Below, in pieces: positions 4,846 through 11,398 of a stretch of DNA of 11,398 bases; position 1 is the stretch's first letter; the number at the start of each line of letters is the position of its first letter. This DNA comes from PWQG01 sp041685555 (GTDB lineage Bacteria > Pseudomonadota > Gammaproteobacteria > Pseudomonadales > Pseudohongiellaceae). Made by a program: the position numbers and the translations under genes. Location: contig JAWLFN010000074.1 of assembly GCA_041685555.1 (NCBI GenBank), positions 1 to 11,398 on the forward strand, in the 5' to 3' direction. Under the pieces are notes generated by a model that saw only the letters and a list, made by a program, of their open reading frames with translations, had not been told where the DNA came from and ran no database searches.

Positions 4846-6752
4846 TGTCTCACCAATCTGAACTGATCAGTACTGATATTGAAGCCTATCTGGCCCAGCA
4901 CGAACGCAAGGAGTTGCTGCGCCTGCTTACCTGCGGCAGCGTGGACGACGGCAAGAGCACCCTGATCGGCCGACTGCTGCATGATTCCAAGATGATCTAC
5001 GAGGATCAACTGGCCGCCATCCGCTCCGACAGCGTCAAATCCGGCACCACCGGGGACGAGCCGGACCTCGCATTGCTGGTGGATGGCCTGCAGGCCGAGC
5101 GGGAACAGGGCATCACCATTGATGTGGCCTACCGCTATTTCTCCACCTCAAGGCGCAAGTTCATCATCGCCGACACGCCCGGCCATGAGCAATATACCCG
5201 CAACATGGCGACCGGAGCCTCGACCTGCGATCTCGCCGTGATCCTGATCGATGCGCGCCACGGCGTACAGGTGCAGACCCGTCGCCACAGTTTCATAACG
5301 TCCATGCTCGGCATCCGCCATATCGTCGTGGCCATCAACAAGATGGACCTGGTGGACTACAGCCAGGAGGTGTTTGATGACATCCGGCGCGACTACCTGG
5401 CGTTCAGCGAGAACCTGAAAGACGCAGACTTTCATTTCGTGCCGATCTCTGCCCTGAAGGGCGACAACGTGGTCAATCCCAGCGAGCATATGCCCTGGTA
5501 TGACGGACCGACCATGATGTCACTGCTCGAGAGCGTGGAGATTGCCGAGGACCGCAACCAGATCGACGTGCGTTTCCCCGTGCAGTATGTGAACCGACCC
5601 AACCTCAATTTTCGTGGCTTCTGTGGCACGCTGGTATCCGGCGTGGTCCGTAAGGGTGACGAGATCACCGTGCTGCCATCCAGGAAGACCAGCCGGGTGA
5701 AGTCCATCGTCACTTACGACGAAGAGCTGGAACTGGCCCATGCCGAAATGGCCATCACGCTGACGCTGGAAGACGAGATTGACGTCAGCCGTGGCGACAT
5801 GATCGCGCACAGTGACAATCTGCCTGTATTGACCGACCGTTTCGATGCCACCATCGTCTGGATGATCGATGAGGCAATGCTTCCTGGCAAGCGCTATGAC
5901 TTCAAACTGGGCACCAAGACCGTCAGTGGTCGCATCGATTCACTGCGGCACCAGATTGACGTCAATACGCTGGAACATCGCCCGGCACCGGGACTTGATC
6001 TCAATGAGATCGGCTTCTGCGAGGTCTGCCTCGAGGAGCCGGTCTGCGTGGACAGCTACGAGCGTAATCGTTTTACCGGCTCATTCATCATCATAGATCC
6101 GCTGACCAATATCACCATCGGCGCGGGCATGGTCAACCTGGATGCACCCGTTCGGAAACAGTCGATGACTCGAACCGGCGTCGCCCATGTTACCAAGGAA
6201 GAGCGCGCCGCACGATACGGTCAGCGCCCCGCCACCATCATGCTGATGGGGATATCCGGCTCGGGCAAGTCCACTTTGGCACACGGACTGGAGCGACGCC
6301 TGTTCGATATGGGTCGTGTCAGCACGGTACTGGACGGCAAGGCCATGCGCCTGGGGATCAGCAAGGAACTGCCGCATGATGAAAAAGGACGCGCCGAGAA
6401 TCTGCGTCGCAGCGCCAGCGTCGCGCGCCTGCTCAATGACTCCGGACTGATCTGTTGCGCGGCTTTCGTCGCACCCAACCGGGATTCACGCGAACATGCC
6501 CTGTCGGTGATCGGCAAGGACAACTGCGTGGTGATCTACCTGAATCCACCTATTGAGGTCTGCCGGCAACGCGACCCCAGCGGCCTGTACGCGGCCGCAG
6601 AGAATCGCGAGTCTCCCGATATACCCGGGGTTTCCTTCCCCTATGAGGCACCGGAGTCCCTGGATCTGGAACTCGATACAGCAGCACTGGATGTTGAACA
6701 GTGCCTGGACCGCCTGGTTCAACTCCTCCGGGATCGCGATATCATCCGATGA
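4845..6752 (+). CDS. cysNC: Bifunctional sulfate adenylyltransferase subunit 1 / adenylylsulfate kinase
   Basis: This is a fusion of CysN, the GTPase subunit of ATP sulfurylase, with CysC, the APS kinase that makes PAPS. The CysN half (about 1-455) has EF-Tu-like motifs: G1 GSVDDGKST (31-39), G3 DTPGH (110-114) and G4 NKMD (165-168), followed by beta-barrel domains. The CysC half (about 461-635) has P-loop GISGSGKST (469-477), GRAENLRRS and DPSGLY segments, and ends DRDIIR. Fused cysNC genes are common outside enterics. The substrate motif, usually DGDNxR in APS kinases, reads DGKAMR here (497-502), so Asp and Asn are replaced by Lys and Ala; kinase activity should not be taken for granted. 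The gene overlaps cysD by one base and probably depends on it for translation. The 635-residue length fits a full fusion with no frameshift. Confidence 0.97.
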   Translation: MSHQSELISTDIEAYLAQHERKELLRLLTCGSVDDGKSTLIGRLLHDSKMIYEDQLAAIRSDSVKSGTTGDEPDLALLVDGLQAEREQGITIDVAYRYFSTSRRKFIIADTPGHEQYTRNMATGASTCDLAVILIDARHGVQVQTRRHSFITSMLGIRHIVVAINKMDLVDYSQEVFDDIRRDYLAFSENLKDADFHFVPISALKGDNVVNPSEHMPWYDGPTMMSLLESVEIAEDRNQIDVRFPVQYVNRPNLNFRGFCGTLVSGVVRKGDEITVLPSRKTSRVKSIVTYDEELELAHAEMAITLTLEDEIDVSRGDMIAHSDNLPVLTDRFDATIVWMIDEAMLPGKRYDFKLGTKTVSGRIDSLRHQIDVNTLEHRPAPGLDLNEIGFCEVCLEEPVCVDSYERNRFTGSFIIIDPLTNITIGAGMVNLDAPVRKQSMTRTGVAHVTKEERAARYGQRPATIMLMGISGSGKSTLAHGLERRLFDMGRVSTVLDGKAMRLGISKELPHDEKGRAENLRRSASVARLLNDSGLICCAAFVAPNRDSREHALSVIGKDNCVVIYLNPPIEVCRQRDPSGLYAAAENRESPDIPGVSFPYEAPESLDLELDTAALDVEQCLDRLVQLLRDRDIIR

Positions 6753-6850
6753 CTGTGACCGGCGTCTCTTCACATCGGTCGTATTCCGGAAAACCATGGA
6801 CGCCATGTGAAGTGCGGCCGGTCGCGGCCGGCCTGTCGCCGCGGGGGTGA
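6749..6850 (+). CDS. Possible 33-codon ORF filling the cysNC-degS gap
   Basis: An ATG overlaps the cysNC stop as ATGA and opens a 33-codon frame (beginning MTVTGVSSHR) that ends in TGA three bases before the degS ATG. It is in the same frame as degS, separated from it by that TGA and one Cys codon. The product has no membrane segment or recognisable motif. No ribosome binding site is visible apart from coupling with cysNC. An open frame of this length is expected fairly often by chance in GC-rich DNA, so I rate it as a candidate only. It could also be remnant or leader sequence. Confidence 0.2.
   Translation: MTVTGVSSHRSYSGKPWTPCEVRPVAAGLSPRG
6814..6831 (+). repeat. GC-rich direct and inverted repeat before degS
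   Basis: GCGGCCGG occurs twice with a 2-bp gap (6814-6821 and 6824-6831). Because CGGCCG is self-complementary, the same bases also form a 6-bp hairpin with loop GTCG (6815-6830). There is no T-run, so it is not an intrinsic terminator. It might slow polymerase or limit read-through from cysNC into degS. Confidence 0.4.
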
Positions 6851-6853
6851 TGC

Positions 6854-8047
6854 ATGAAAAAACTACTGCAGTTCCTCGGTTGGCCCATCATCGCCGGCAT
6901 ACTGGTTGCAGTGATCCTGTTCCAGTACCAGCAGATCGAGCGCCTGGATGACAGTCTGCGTGCCCAGCGCCTGTCGGTGGCCGAACTGCGGGAAGGCAGT
7001 CCCGCCACGCCGGAGTCGGCCACCAGCTCCATGGCTGGTGCCGTGGACAATGCCGCGGCCTCGGTGGTCAGCATCCATTCCACCATACGCGAACAGATTG
7101 AACTGCCTCCTGCTGATGAGGTGCCACCAATCTTCCGCGACCTGCTCACCGACCTGCCTTCCGAACGCCTGTGGGACAGCCTGGGATCAGGCGTGGCTGT
7201 CGCCGAAGGCGGTTATATCCTCACCGCGCTGCATGTGATCGAGGGCGCCGAGGATATTGAAGTACATTTTACGGACGACACCAACAACACCATCATCGCC
7301 CGGGCCAGACAGATCGGCGAAGATGAGTCGACGGACCTGGCCCTGCTGAAGATCGACACGGATGAGACACCCCCGGTCATCCCCCGGGGATCTTCCGACA
7401 ATGTGCGGGTCGGCGACACCGTGCTGACGATCGGTTATCCGCGCCGCGAACTGATGCAGCAGAAATCGGTGTCCCGCGGCATCGTCAGCGCCCTTGGCAT
7501 CCCGCGTGACGGCCTGCCGATCGTCGAGTACATCCAGACCGATGCGGCCATGAACTACGGCAACTCCGGTGGTGCGTTGATCAATGCCAATGGCGAGCTG
7601 ATCGGCATCAATTCGTTCATCTATTCGGAGTCCGGCGGCTCGGACGGCATCGGTTTCGCGGTACCGGTCAACAAGGCCATGCTGATTGTGGAACAGCTGA
7701 TCGAGTACGGCGAAGTGACGCCGGGCTATCTGGGGGTGGTGACCGGAGAGCTGCTGAACGAGAGCAGTAGCGAGGAATTCTTTGGACGACCGGATATCCG
7801 GGGACTGTTGATCGAGCAGGTCAATGAGGACAGCCCGGCGGAGCGGGCTGGCATCCGCGCTGGCGATGTAATGACAGAGATCGACGGGCGTCCCATCCGC
7901 AGCGTGATCAGCGCTATCGGACAGATCAACCGCAAGCCACCCGGACAGACCGTGGTGCTGACGCTGTTCCGCAATGGTGAGAATCGCGATGTATCAGTGG
8001 AGCTGGGCACCGGCACCGCCCAATACCGCACACGACTGTCGCAATAG
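6854..8047 (+). CDS. degS: DegS/AlgW-like membrane-anchored serine protease with one PDZ domain
   Basis: This is an HtrA-family periplasmic protease. DegS and AlgW sense misfolded outer-membrane proteins through the PDZ domain and cleave the anti-sigma factor (RseA/MucA), releasing the sigma-E-type factor. One N-terminal transmembrane segment (about 9-24) anchors it. The trypsin-like domain has catalytic H127 (TALHV), D161 (STDLALLKI) and S238 (GNSGGAL), spaced as in DegS. A single PDZ domain begins near residue 291 with the YLGV carboxylate-binding loop; a second PDZ, as in DegP/DegQ, is absent. At 397 residues it is longer than E. coli DegS (355). Part of the excess is a DegQ-like loop (about residues 84-108, PPADEVPPIFRDLL and on) before the LGSG segment. 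The start follows GGGGG at 6 nt spacing. It closes the zapG-cysD-cysNC strand; no separate promoter is evident. The substrate is inferred from family only. Confidence 0.92.
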   Translation: MKKLLQFLGWPIIAGILVAVILFQYQQIERLDDSLRAQRLSVAELREGSPATPESATSSMAGAVDNAAASVVSIHSTIREQIELPPADEVPPIFRDLLTDLPSERLWDSLGSGVAVAEGGYILTALHVIEGAEDIEVHFTDDTNNTIIARARQIGEDESTDLALLKIDTDETPPVIPRGSSDNVRVGDTVLTIGYPRRELMQQKSVSRGIVSALGIPRDGLPIVEYIQTDAAMNYGNSGGALINANGELIGINSFIYSESGGSDGIGFAVPVNKAMLIVEQLIEYGEVTPGYLGVVTGELLNESSSEEFFGRPDIRGLLIEQVNEDSPAERAGIRAGDVMTEIDGRPIRSVISAIGQINRKPPGQTVVLTLFRNGENRDVSVELGTGTAQYRTRLSQ

Positions 8048-8078
8048 GCAGGGCCCAGCCCGGCCCCCGCACTGGCGC

Positions 8079-9401
8079 TCACTTCAGGCCGCAATCACGG
8101 TATCGACACGCCGCGGACAACGCATGCGCCTGCAGTTGCTCATCCCCGGCAATTGTTTCCGCCACCCGGCCCAGACGATCCGCGCCGGCTTCCGAGCAAT
8201 ACAGGATGGAGCTGCGTTTCTGGAAGTCATAGACCGATAGCGGCGAGAAAAACCGCGCCGAACCGGACGTTGGAAGCACGTGGCTGGGCCCGGCACAGTA
8301 GTCGCCCAATGCCTCGGGGGTGTATCGCCCCATGAAAATGGCGCCAGCGTGAGCAATACCATCCAGCAACGCATCCGGGTCCGACACCGACAGCTCCAGA
8401 TGCTCCGGGGCGATGATATTGCTGATCCTGACCGCCTCGTCCAGATCACCGACCTGAATCAGCGCGCCACGATCGCCCAGCGACTGACGGATGATGTCGA
8501 CCCGCTCCATCCGCGGCAACAGCCGCCGGATACTCTGCTCCACTTGCTGCAGGAAATCGCCGTCCGGACTGATGAGTATCGATTGTGCCTGTTCATCATG
8601 CTCGGCCTGGGAAAACAGGTCCAGGGCAATCCAGTCGGGATCGGTTCCACCATCGCAGATGATGGTCAGTTCCGAGGGGCCGGCGATCATGTCGATGCCA
8701 ACGTCACCGAACACCTGCTTCTTGGCGGCCGTGACAAACACGTTGCCCGGACCAACGATCTTGTCCACGGACGGAATATGCTCCGTGCCATAGGCCAGCG
8801 CCGCAATCGCCTGTGCACCACCTATCGTGAACAGCCGGTCCACGCCAGCCAGGGCGGCAGCGGCGAAAATCAGCCAATTGTCCGGGCCGTAGGCCGTGGG
8901 CACCACGACCACGATCTCGCTGACGCCGGCCACACGGGCCGGAACGGCGGTCATCAGCACCGAGGACGGATAACTGGCCTTGCCCCCGGGGACATAGATG
9001 CCGGCTCTCTGCAGCGCGACCACTTTCTGTCCGTAGCGTGACCCGTCTTCCTCGGCATATTCCCACGACACCAGACCCTGCCGCTCATGATAGCGGCGAA
9101 TCCGTTCGGCGGCCTGTTTCAGCGCGTCGCGCTGGGTCTCCGGCAGCTGTTGCAGGGCGTACTGCATCTGCTCCCGGCTGACTTCCAGCCCCTTCATGTC
9201 GTCCGCGGCGATGGGATCGAAACGCCGTGTGTACTCCAACACCGCTGCATCGCCCCGCGCACGCACGTCCGCGATGATATCCGACACGATGCCGCTGACC
9301 CGGTGATCCGTGGCCATACCACGATCGAGCAGCTCATTCAGCCGCCCGGTGAACCCGTCCGCACTGGCATTCAGTCTGTTGATGGAAAACGATTCGCTCA
9401 T
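8079..9401 (-). CDS. hisD: Histidinol dehydrogenase
   Basis: HisD carries out the last two steps of histidine synthesis, oxidising L-histidinol to L-histidine with two NAD+ in the cytoplasm, as a zinc-dependent dimer. At 440 residues it is of normal length (434 in E. coli). The zinc ligands are all present at the expected spacing: Q265 and H268 (SQAEHDEQ), D367 (ALGDYCAGPSH) and H426 (LQAHALSA). The catalytic pair E333-H334 lies in IAPEHLEL. The segments GIYVPGGKASYPSSVLM and KIVGPGNVFVTAAKKQV are family signatures. It starts 15 bp after hisG with GGAAG five bases before the ATG, as the third gene of a murA-hisG-hisD operon. It is convergent with degS, 31 bp away, with no clear terminator between. 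hisC, which follows hisD in Pseudomonas, is not here. Confidence 0.99.
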   Translation of the reverse strand: MSESFSINRLNASADGFTGRLNELLDRGMATDHRVSGIVSDIIADVRARGDAAVLEYTRRFDPIAADDMKGLEVSREQMQYALQQLPETQRDALKQAAERIRRYHERQGLVSWEYAEEDGSRYGQKVVALQRAGIYVPGGKASYPSSVLMTAVPARVAGVSEIVVVVPTAYGPDNWLIFAAAALAGVDRLFTIGGAQAIAALAYGTEHIPSVDKIVGPGNVFVTAAKKQVFGDVGIDMIAGPSELTIICDGGTDPDWIALDLFSQAEHDEQAQSILISPDGDFLQQVEQSIRRLLPRMERVDIIRQSLGDRGALIQVGDLDEAVRISNIIAPEHLELSVSDPDALLDGIAHAGAIFMGRYTPEALGDYCAGPSHVLPTSGSARFFSPLSVYDFQKRSSILYCSEAGADRLGRVAETIAGDEQLQAHALSAACRYRDCGLK

Positions 9402-9416
9402 AGAGACTTCCGTCCG

Positions 9417-10061
9417 TCAGGTATCAGGTGTATCCACAGCCGCTGCAATCCGGTCCAGCAGCAACCGGATCGGCTGATGCTTCATTTTCATGGCGGCCTT
9501 GTTGACGATGACCCTTGAGCTGATCCGCGCGATCAGCTCAAGGGGCTCCATACCATTGGCACGCAATGTATTACCGGTATCGACAATGTCGACGATCTGG
9601 TCCGCCATGCCCATGGCCGGGGCCAGCTCCAGGGCGCCATTCAGCTTGATGATGTCTGCCTGGATACCACAGTCGGCAAAGTGGCGCTTGGCGATATTGA
9701 CAAACTTGCTGGCCACGCGAATCCGGCCCTGCGGTGGCTCGGCCCCCATCGGGGCAGCGGTCATCAGCCGACAACGCGCCAACTTCAGATCCAGAGGCTC
9801 GTAGAAAGGGGTTTCACCGTATTCCATCAGCAGATCCTTGCCTACAATCCCCATGTCCGCGCTGCCAAACTCTACATAGGTAGGAACGTCCGATCCCCTG
9901 ACCACCATCATCCGCAGGTCCGGCAGATTGGTATCAAAAATCAGTTTGCGACTTTCTCCGATGTCCTCCAGAGGATGAATGCCGGCCCGCTCCAGCATTG
10001 GCAATACTTCCTTCAGAATACGCCCCTTGGTCAGCGCAATAACAACCTGTGATTCCGACAT
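9417..10061 (-). CDS. hisG: ATP phosphoribosyltransferase, short form
   Basis: HisG catalyses the first committed step of histidine synthesis, joining ATP and PRPP to give phosphoribosyl-ATP. The 214-residue product is the short form (HisG-S), which lacks the C-terminal regulatory domain of the ~300-residue enteric enzyme. Short forms need the HisRS-like partner HisZ for activity and feedback by histidine, so a hisZ gene is expected elsewhere in the genome. Visible signatures are IALTKGRILKEVLPML at the start, FGSADMGIVGKDLL, and the PRPP-binding DIVDTGNTLRANG. It lies between murA (38-bp gap) and hisD (15-bp gap). The Shine-Dalgarno is weak (only GGA about 12 nt before the ATG), but the conserved N-terminus supports this start. 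Confidence 0.98.
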   Translation of the reverse strand: MSESQVVIALTKGRILKEVLPMLERAGIHPLEDIGESRKLIFDTNLPDLRMMVVRGSDVPTYVEFGSADMGIVGKDLLMEYGETPFYEPLDLKLARCRLMTAAPMGAEPPQGRIRVASKFVNIAKRHFADCGIQADIIKLNGALELAPAMGMADQIVDIVDTGNTLRANGMEPLELIARISSRVIVNKAAMKMKHQPIRLLLDRIAAAVDTPDT

Positions 10062-10099
10062 GATTCAGTTCTGTCCGCGAGTTGGATCCGTGAATGGGT

Positions 10100-11362
10100 T
10101 CAGGACGGCAGCCGGCGAATCCGGGCGCCGAGCAACTGCATTTTTTCCTCAATGCACTCGTATCCACGGTCGATATGATAGATACGGTCCACGATGGTTC
10201 GATTCTCCGACACCAGCCCGGCGATGATCAGGCTGGCGGAAGCACGAAGATCCGTGGCCATCACGGGCGCGCCCTTCAGGCAGGGCACTCCGGTGACCAG
10301 CACCGTATTGCCCTGCACCTGCATGGCAGCCCCCATGCGGTTCATCTCGTGGACGTGCATGAAGCGGTTCTCGAACACCGTTTCGGTGATGGATCCAGAG
10401 CCGGAGGCGATCGCATTGAGCGCCGTGAACTGGGCCTGCATGTCAGTAGGAAAAGCCGGATAGGGGGCCGTCCGCAGCGACACCGCCTTCGGCCGGCGAC
10501 CGTGCATGTCCAGATCGATCCAGTCCGCGCCCACACGGATGTCCGCGCCGGCCTCTTCCAGCTTGGCCAGCACCGATTCCAGGATATCGGCCCGGGTATC
10601 CTTCAGCCGTACATGGCCGCGCGTGGCCGCCGCCGCGATGAGATAGGTGCCGGTTTCAATCCGGTCTGGCATCACGGCATAATTGCAACCATGCAGGGCT
10701 TCACGACCGTTGATCACGATAGTGTCGGTTCCGTGGCCGTGAATGTCCGCCCCCATGGCAATCAGACACTCGGCCAGGTCCACGACTTCAGGTTCACGGG
10801 CGGCATTCTCGATTACCGTCTGTCCTTCCGCCAGGGTCGCTGCCATCAGCACGTTCTCGGTGCCGGTGACGGTACTCAGATCCATGAAAATCTGCGCGCC
10901 CTTCAGGCGACCAGCGACGCGCGCCTTGATGTATCCATCCTCTACCACGATGTCCGCACCCATCTTCTCCAGCGCACTGATGTGCAGATCGACCGGCCTG
11001 CTGCCAATGGCACAGCCACCGGGTAGCGCCACTTCAGCCTCTCCATGATGGGCCAATAACGGCCCCAGCACGAGAATCGAAGCACGCATGGTCTTGACCA
11101 GATCATACGGTGCACTGAACCGATTGATGGTGGCAGCGGTGATCTCGACGTTCATTTTCTCGTCAAGCACCGGCTCCACGCCCATACACCCCAACAGTTC
11201 CAGCATGGTGGTGATGTCATAGAGATGGGGCAGATTCCGGATCACCACCGTGTCCCGCGTCAGCAGCGTGGCCGCCAGGATCGGGAGCGCGGAATTCTTG
11301 GCTCCCGCGATGCGTATCTCACCATTGAGGCTGATACCGCCATCAATCACCAGTTTGTCCAT
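10100..11362 (-). CDS. murA: UDP-N-acetylglucosamine 1-carboxyvinyltransferase
   Basis: MurA transfers enolpyruvate from phosphoenolpyruvate to UDP-GlcNAc, the first committed step of peptidoglycan synthesis, in the cytoplasm; it is the fosfomycin target. The 420-residue length is standard. K22 in the GAKNSALP segment and catalytic C117 in LPGGCAIGSRPVD (equivalent to C115 of E. coli) are both present. With Cys rather than Asp at that position, the enzyme would be expected to be fosfomycin-sensitive. The YPAFPTDMQAQF and FENRFMHVHEMNRMGA segments are also typical. The start follows AGGA at 7 nt spacing. It is the first visible gene of the murA-hisG-hisD operon, a linkage also found in Pseudomonas; only 36 bp of upstream sequence is in the window, so the promoter is not seen. 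Confidence 0.99.
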   Translation of the reverse strand: MDKLVIDGGISLNGEIRIAGAKNSALPILAATLLTRDTVVIRNLPHLYDITTMLELLGCMGVEPVLDEKMNVEITAATINRFSAPYDLVKTMRASILVLGPLLAHHGEAEVALPGGCAIGSRPVDLHISALEKMGADIVVEDGYIKARVAGRLKGAQIFMDLSTVTGTENVLMAATLAEGQTVIENAAREPEVVDLAECLIAMGADIHGHGTDTIVINGREALHGCNYAVMPDRIETGTYLIAAAATRGHVRLKDTRADILESVLAKLEEAGADIRVGADWIDLDMHGRRPKAVSLRTAPYPAFPTDMQAQFTALNAIASGSGSITETVFENRFMHVHEMNRMGAAMQVQGNTVLVTGVPCLKGAPVMATDLRASASLIIAGLVSENRTIVDRIYHIDRGYECIEEKMQLLGARIRRLPS

Positions 11363-11398
11363 GGATAGTCCTGTCTGTCGGGTCGGGCGGGGGTCGGG

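Noticed and set aside
6753..6853. Sigma-70 or sigma-E promoter for degS.
   Set aside because: TTCACA at 6769-6774 has only a poor -10 partner 17 bp on (AACCAT), and no GGAACTT-N16-TCAAA-like sigma-E site was found.
8048..8078. Possible bidirectional terminator between degS and hisD.
   Set aside because: Only a tiny GGGC-CCA-GCCC stem is present and there is no T-run on either strand.
8280..9041. A 253-codon open frame antisense to hisD.
   Set aside because: It overlaps hisD through its catalytic and zinc-ligand region, and the product shows no recognisable motif.
10094..11026. A 310-codon open frame antisense to murA on the plus strand.
   Set aside because: It lies wholly inside well-supported murA, has no family signature and is histidine/arginine-rich in the way of GC-rich antisense shadows.
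1..11398. CRISPR arrays, tRNA/rRNA genes, insertion sequences, phage or defence genes.
   Set aside because: No spaced direct repeats, transposase motifs, cloverleaf sequences or defence domains were seen; the window is continuous housekeeping genes.

Overview
This is a GC-rich chromosomal segment from a gammaproteobacterium, made almost entirely of housekeeping genes. The neighbours rpsI-rplM-zapE-zapG, a DegS-type protease and murA-hisG-hisD form a conserved gammaproteobacterial gene neighbourhood. A Tat-dependent Rieske gene beyond rpsI and a fused cysNC resemble Pseudomonas and purple-sulfur-type lineages more than enterics. I cannot name the genus.

Layout. Positions 1-2895 lie on the minus strand: the N-terminal 184 codons of petA (cytochrome bc1 Rieske protein, running off the window), then rpsI, rplM and zapE. 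zapG at 3105 is divergent from zapE. The plus strand carries zapG, cysD, cysNC and a degS-like gene with very tight junctions (10 nt, a 1-nt overlap, then 101 nt). From 8079 to 11362 the minus strand carries the murA-hisG-hisD operon, convergent with degS. No stretch over 300 bases lacks a gene. The largest gap, 555-850, holds the rpsI terminator, a perfect FNR/ANR-type palindrome and a good sigma-70 promoter for petA.

How the genes work together. rplM and rpsI form the L13-S9 operon, with its own promoter and a leader hairpin that encloses the ribosome binding site. petA begins a separate bc1 transcription unit that looks oxygen-responsive. CysD and CysNC make the sulfate-activation complex (sulfate to APS to PAPS); the kinase half has an altered substrate motif. 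ZapE and ZapG are envelope and division factors. The DegS-like protein is a membrane-anchored periplasmic protease of the sigma-E stress pathway type. MurA starts peptidoglycan synthesis, and HisG (short form) and HisD are the first and last enzymes of histidine synthesis.

I did not find a clearly new multi-gene system. The points worth following are regulatory or structural: the FNR-like site, the L13 leader, a two-state stem arrangement in front of zapG, the long acidic ZapG tail, the mini-ORFs bridging gene junctions, the atypical APS kinase motif and the CPHLGC Rieske motif.
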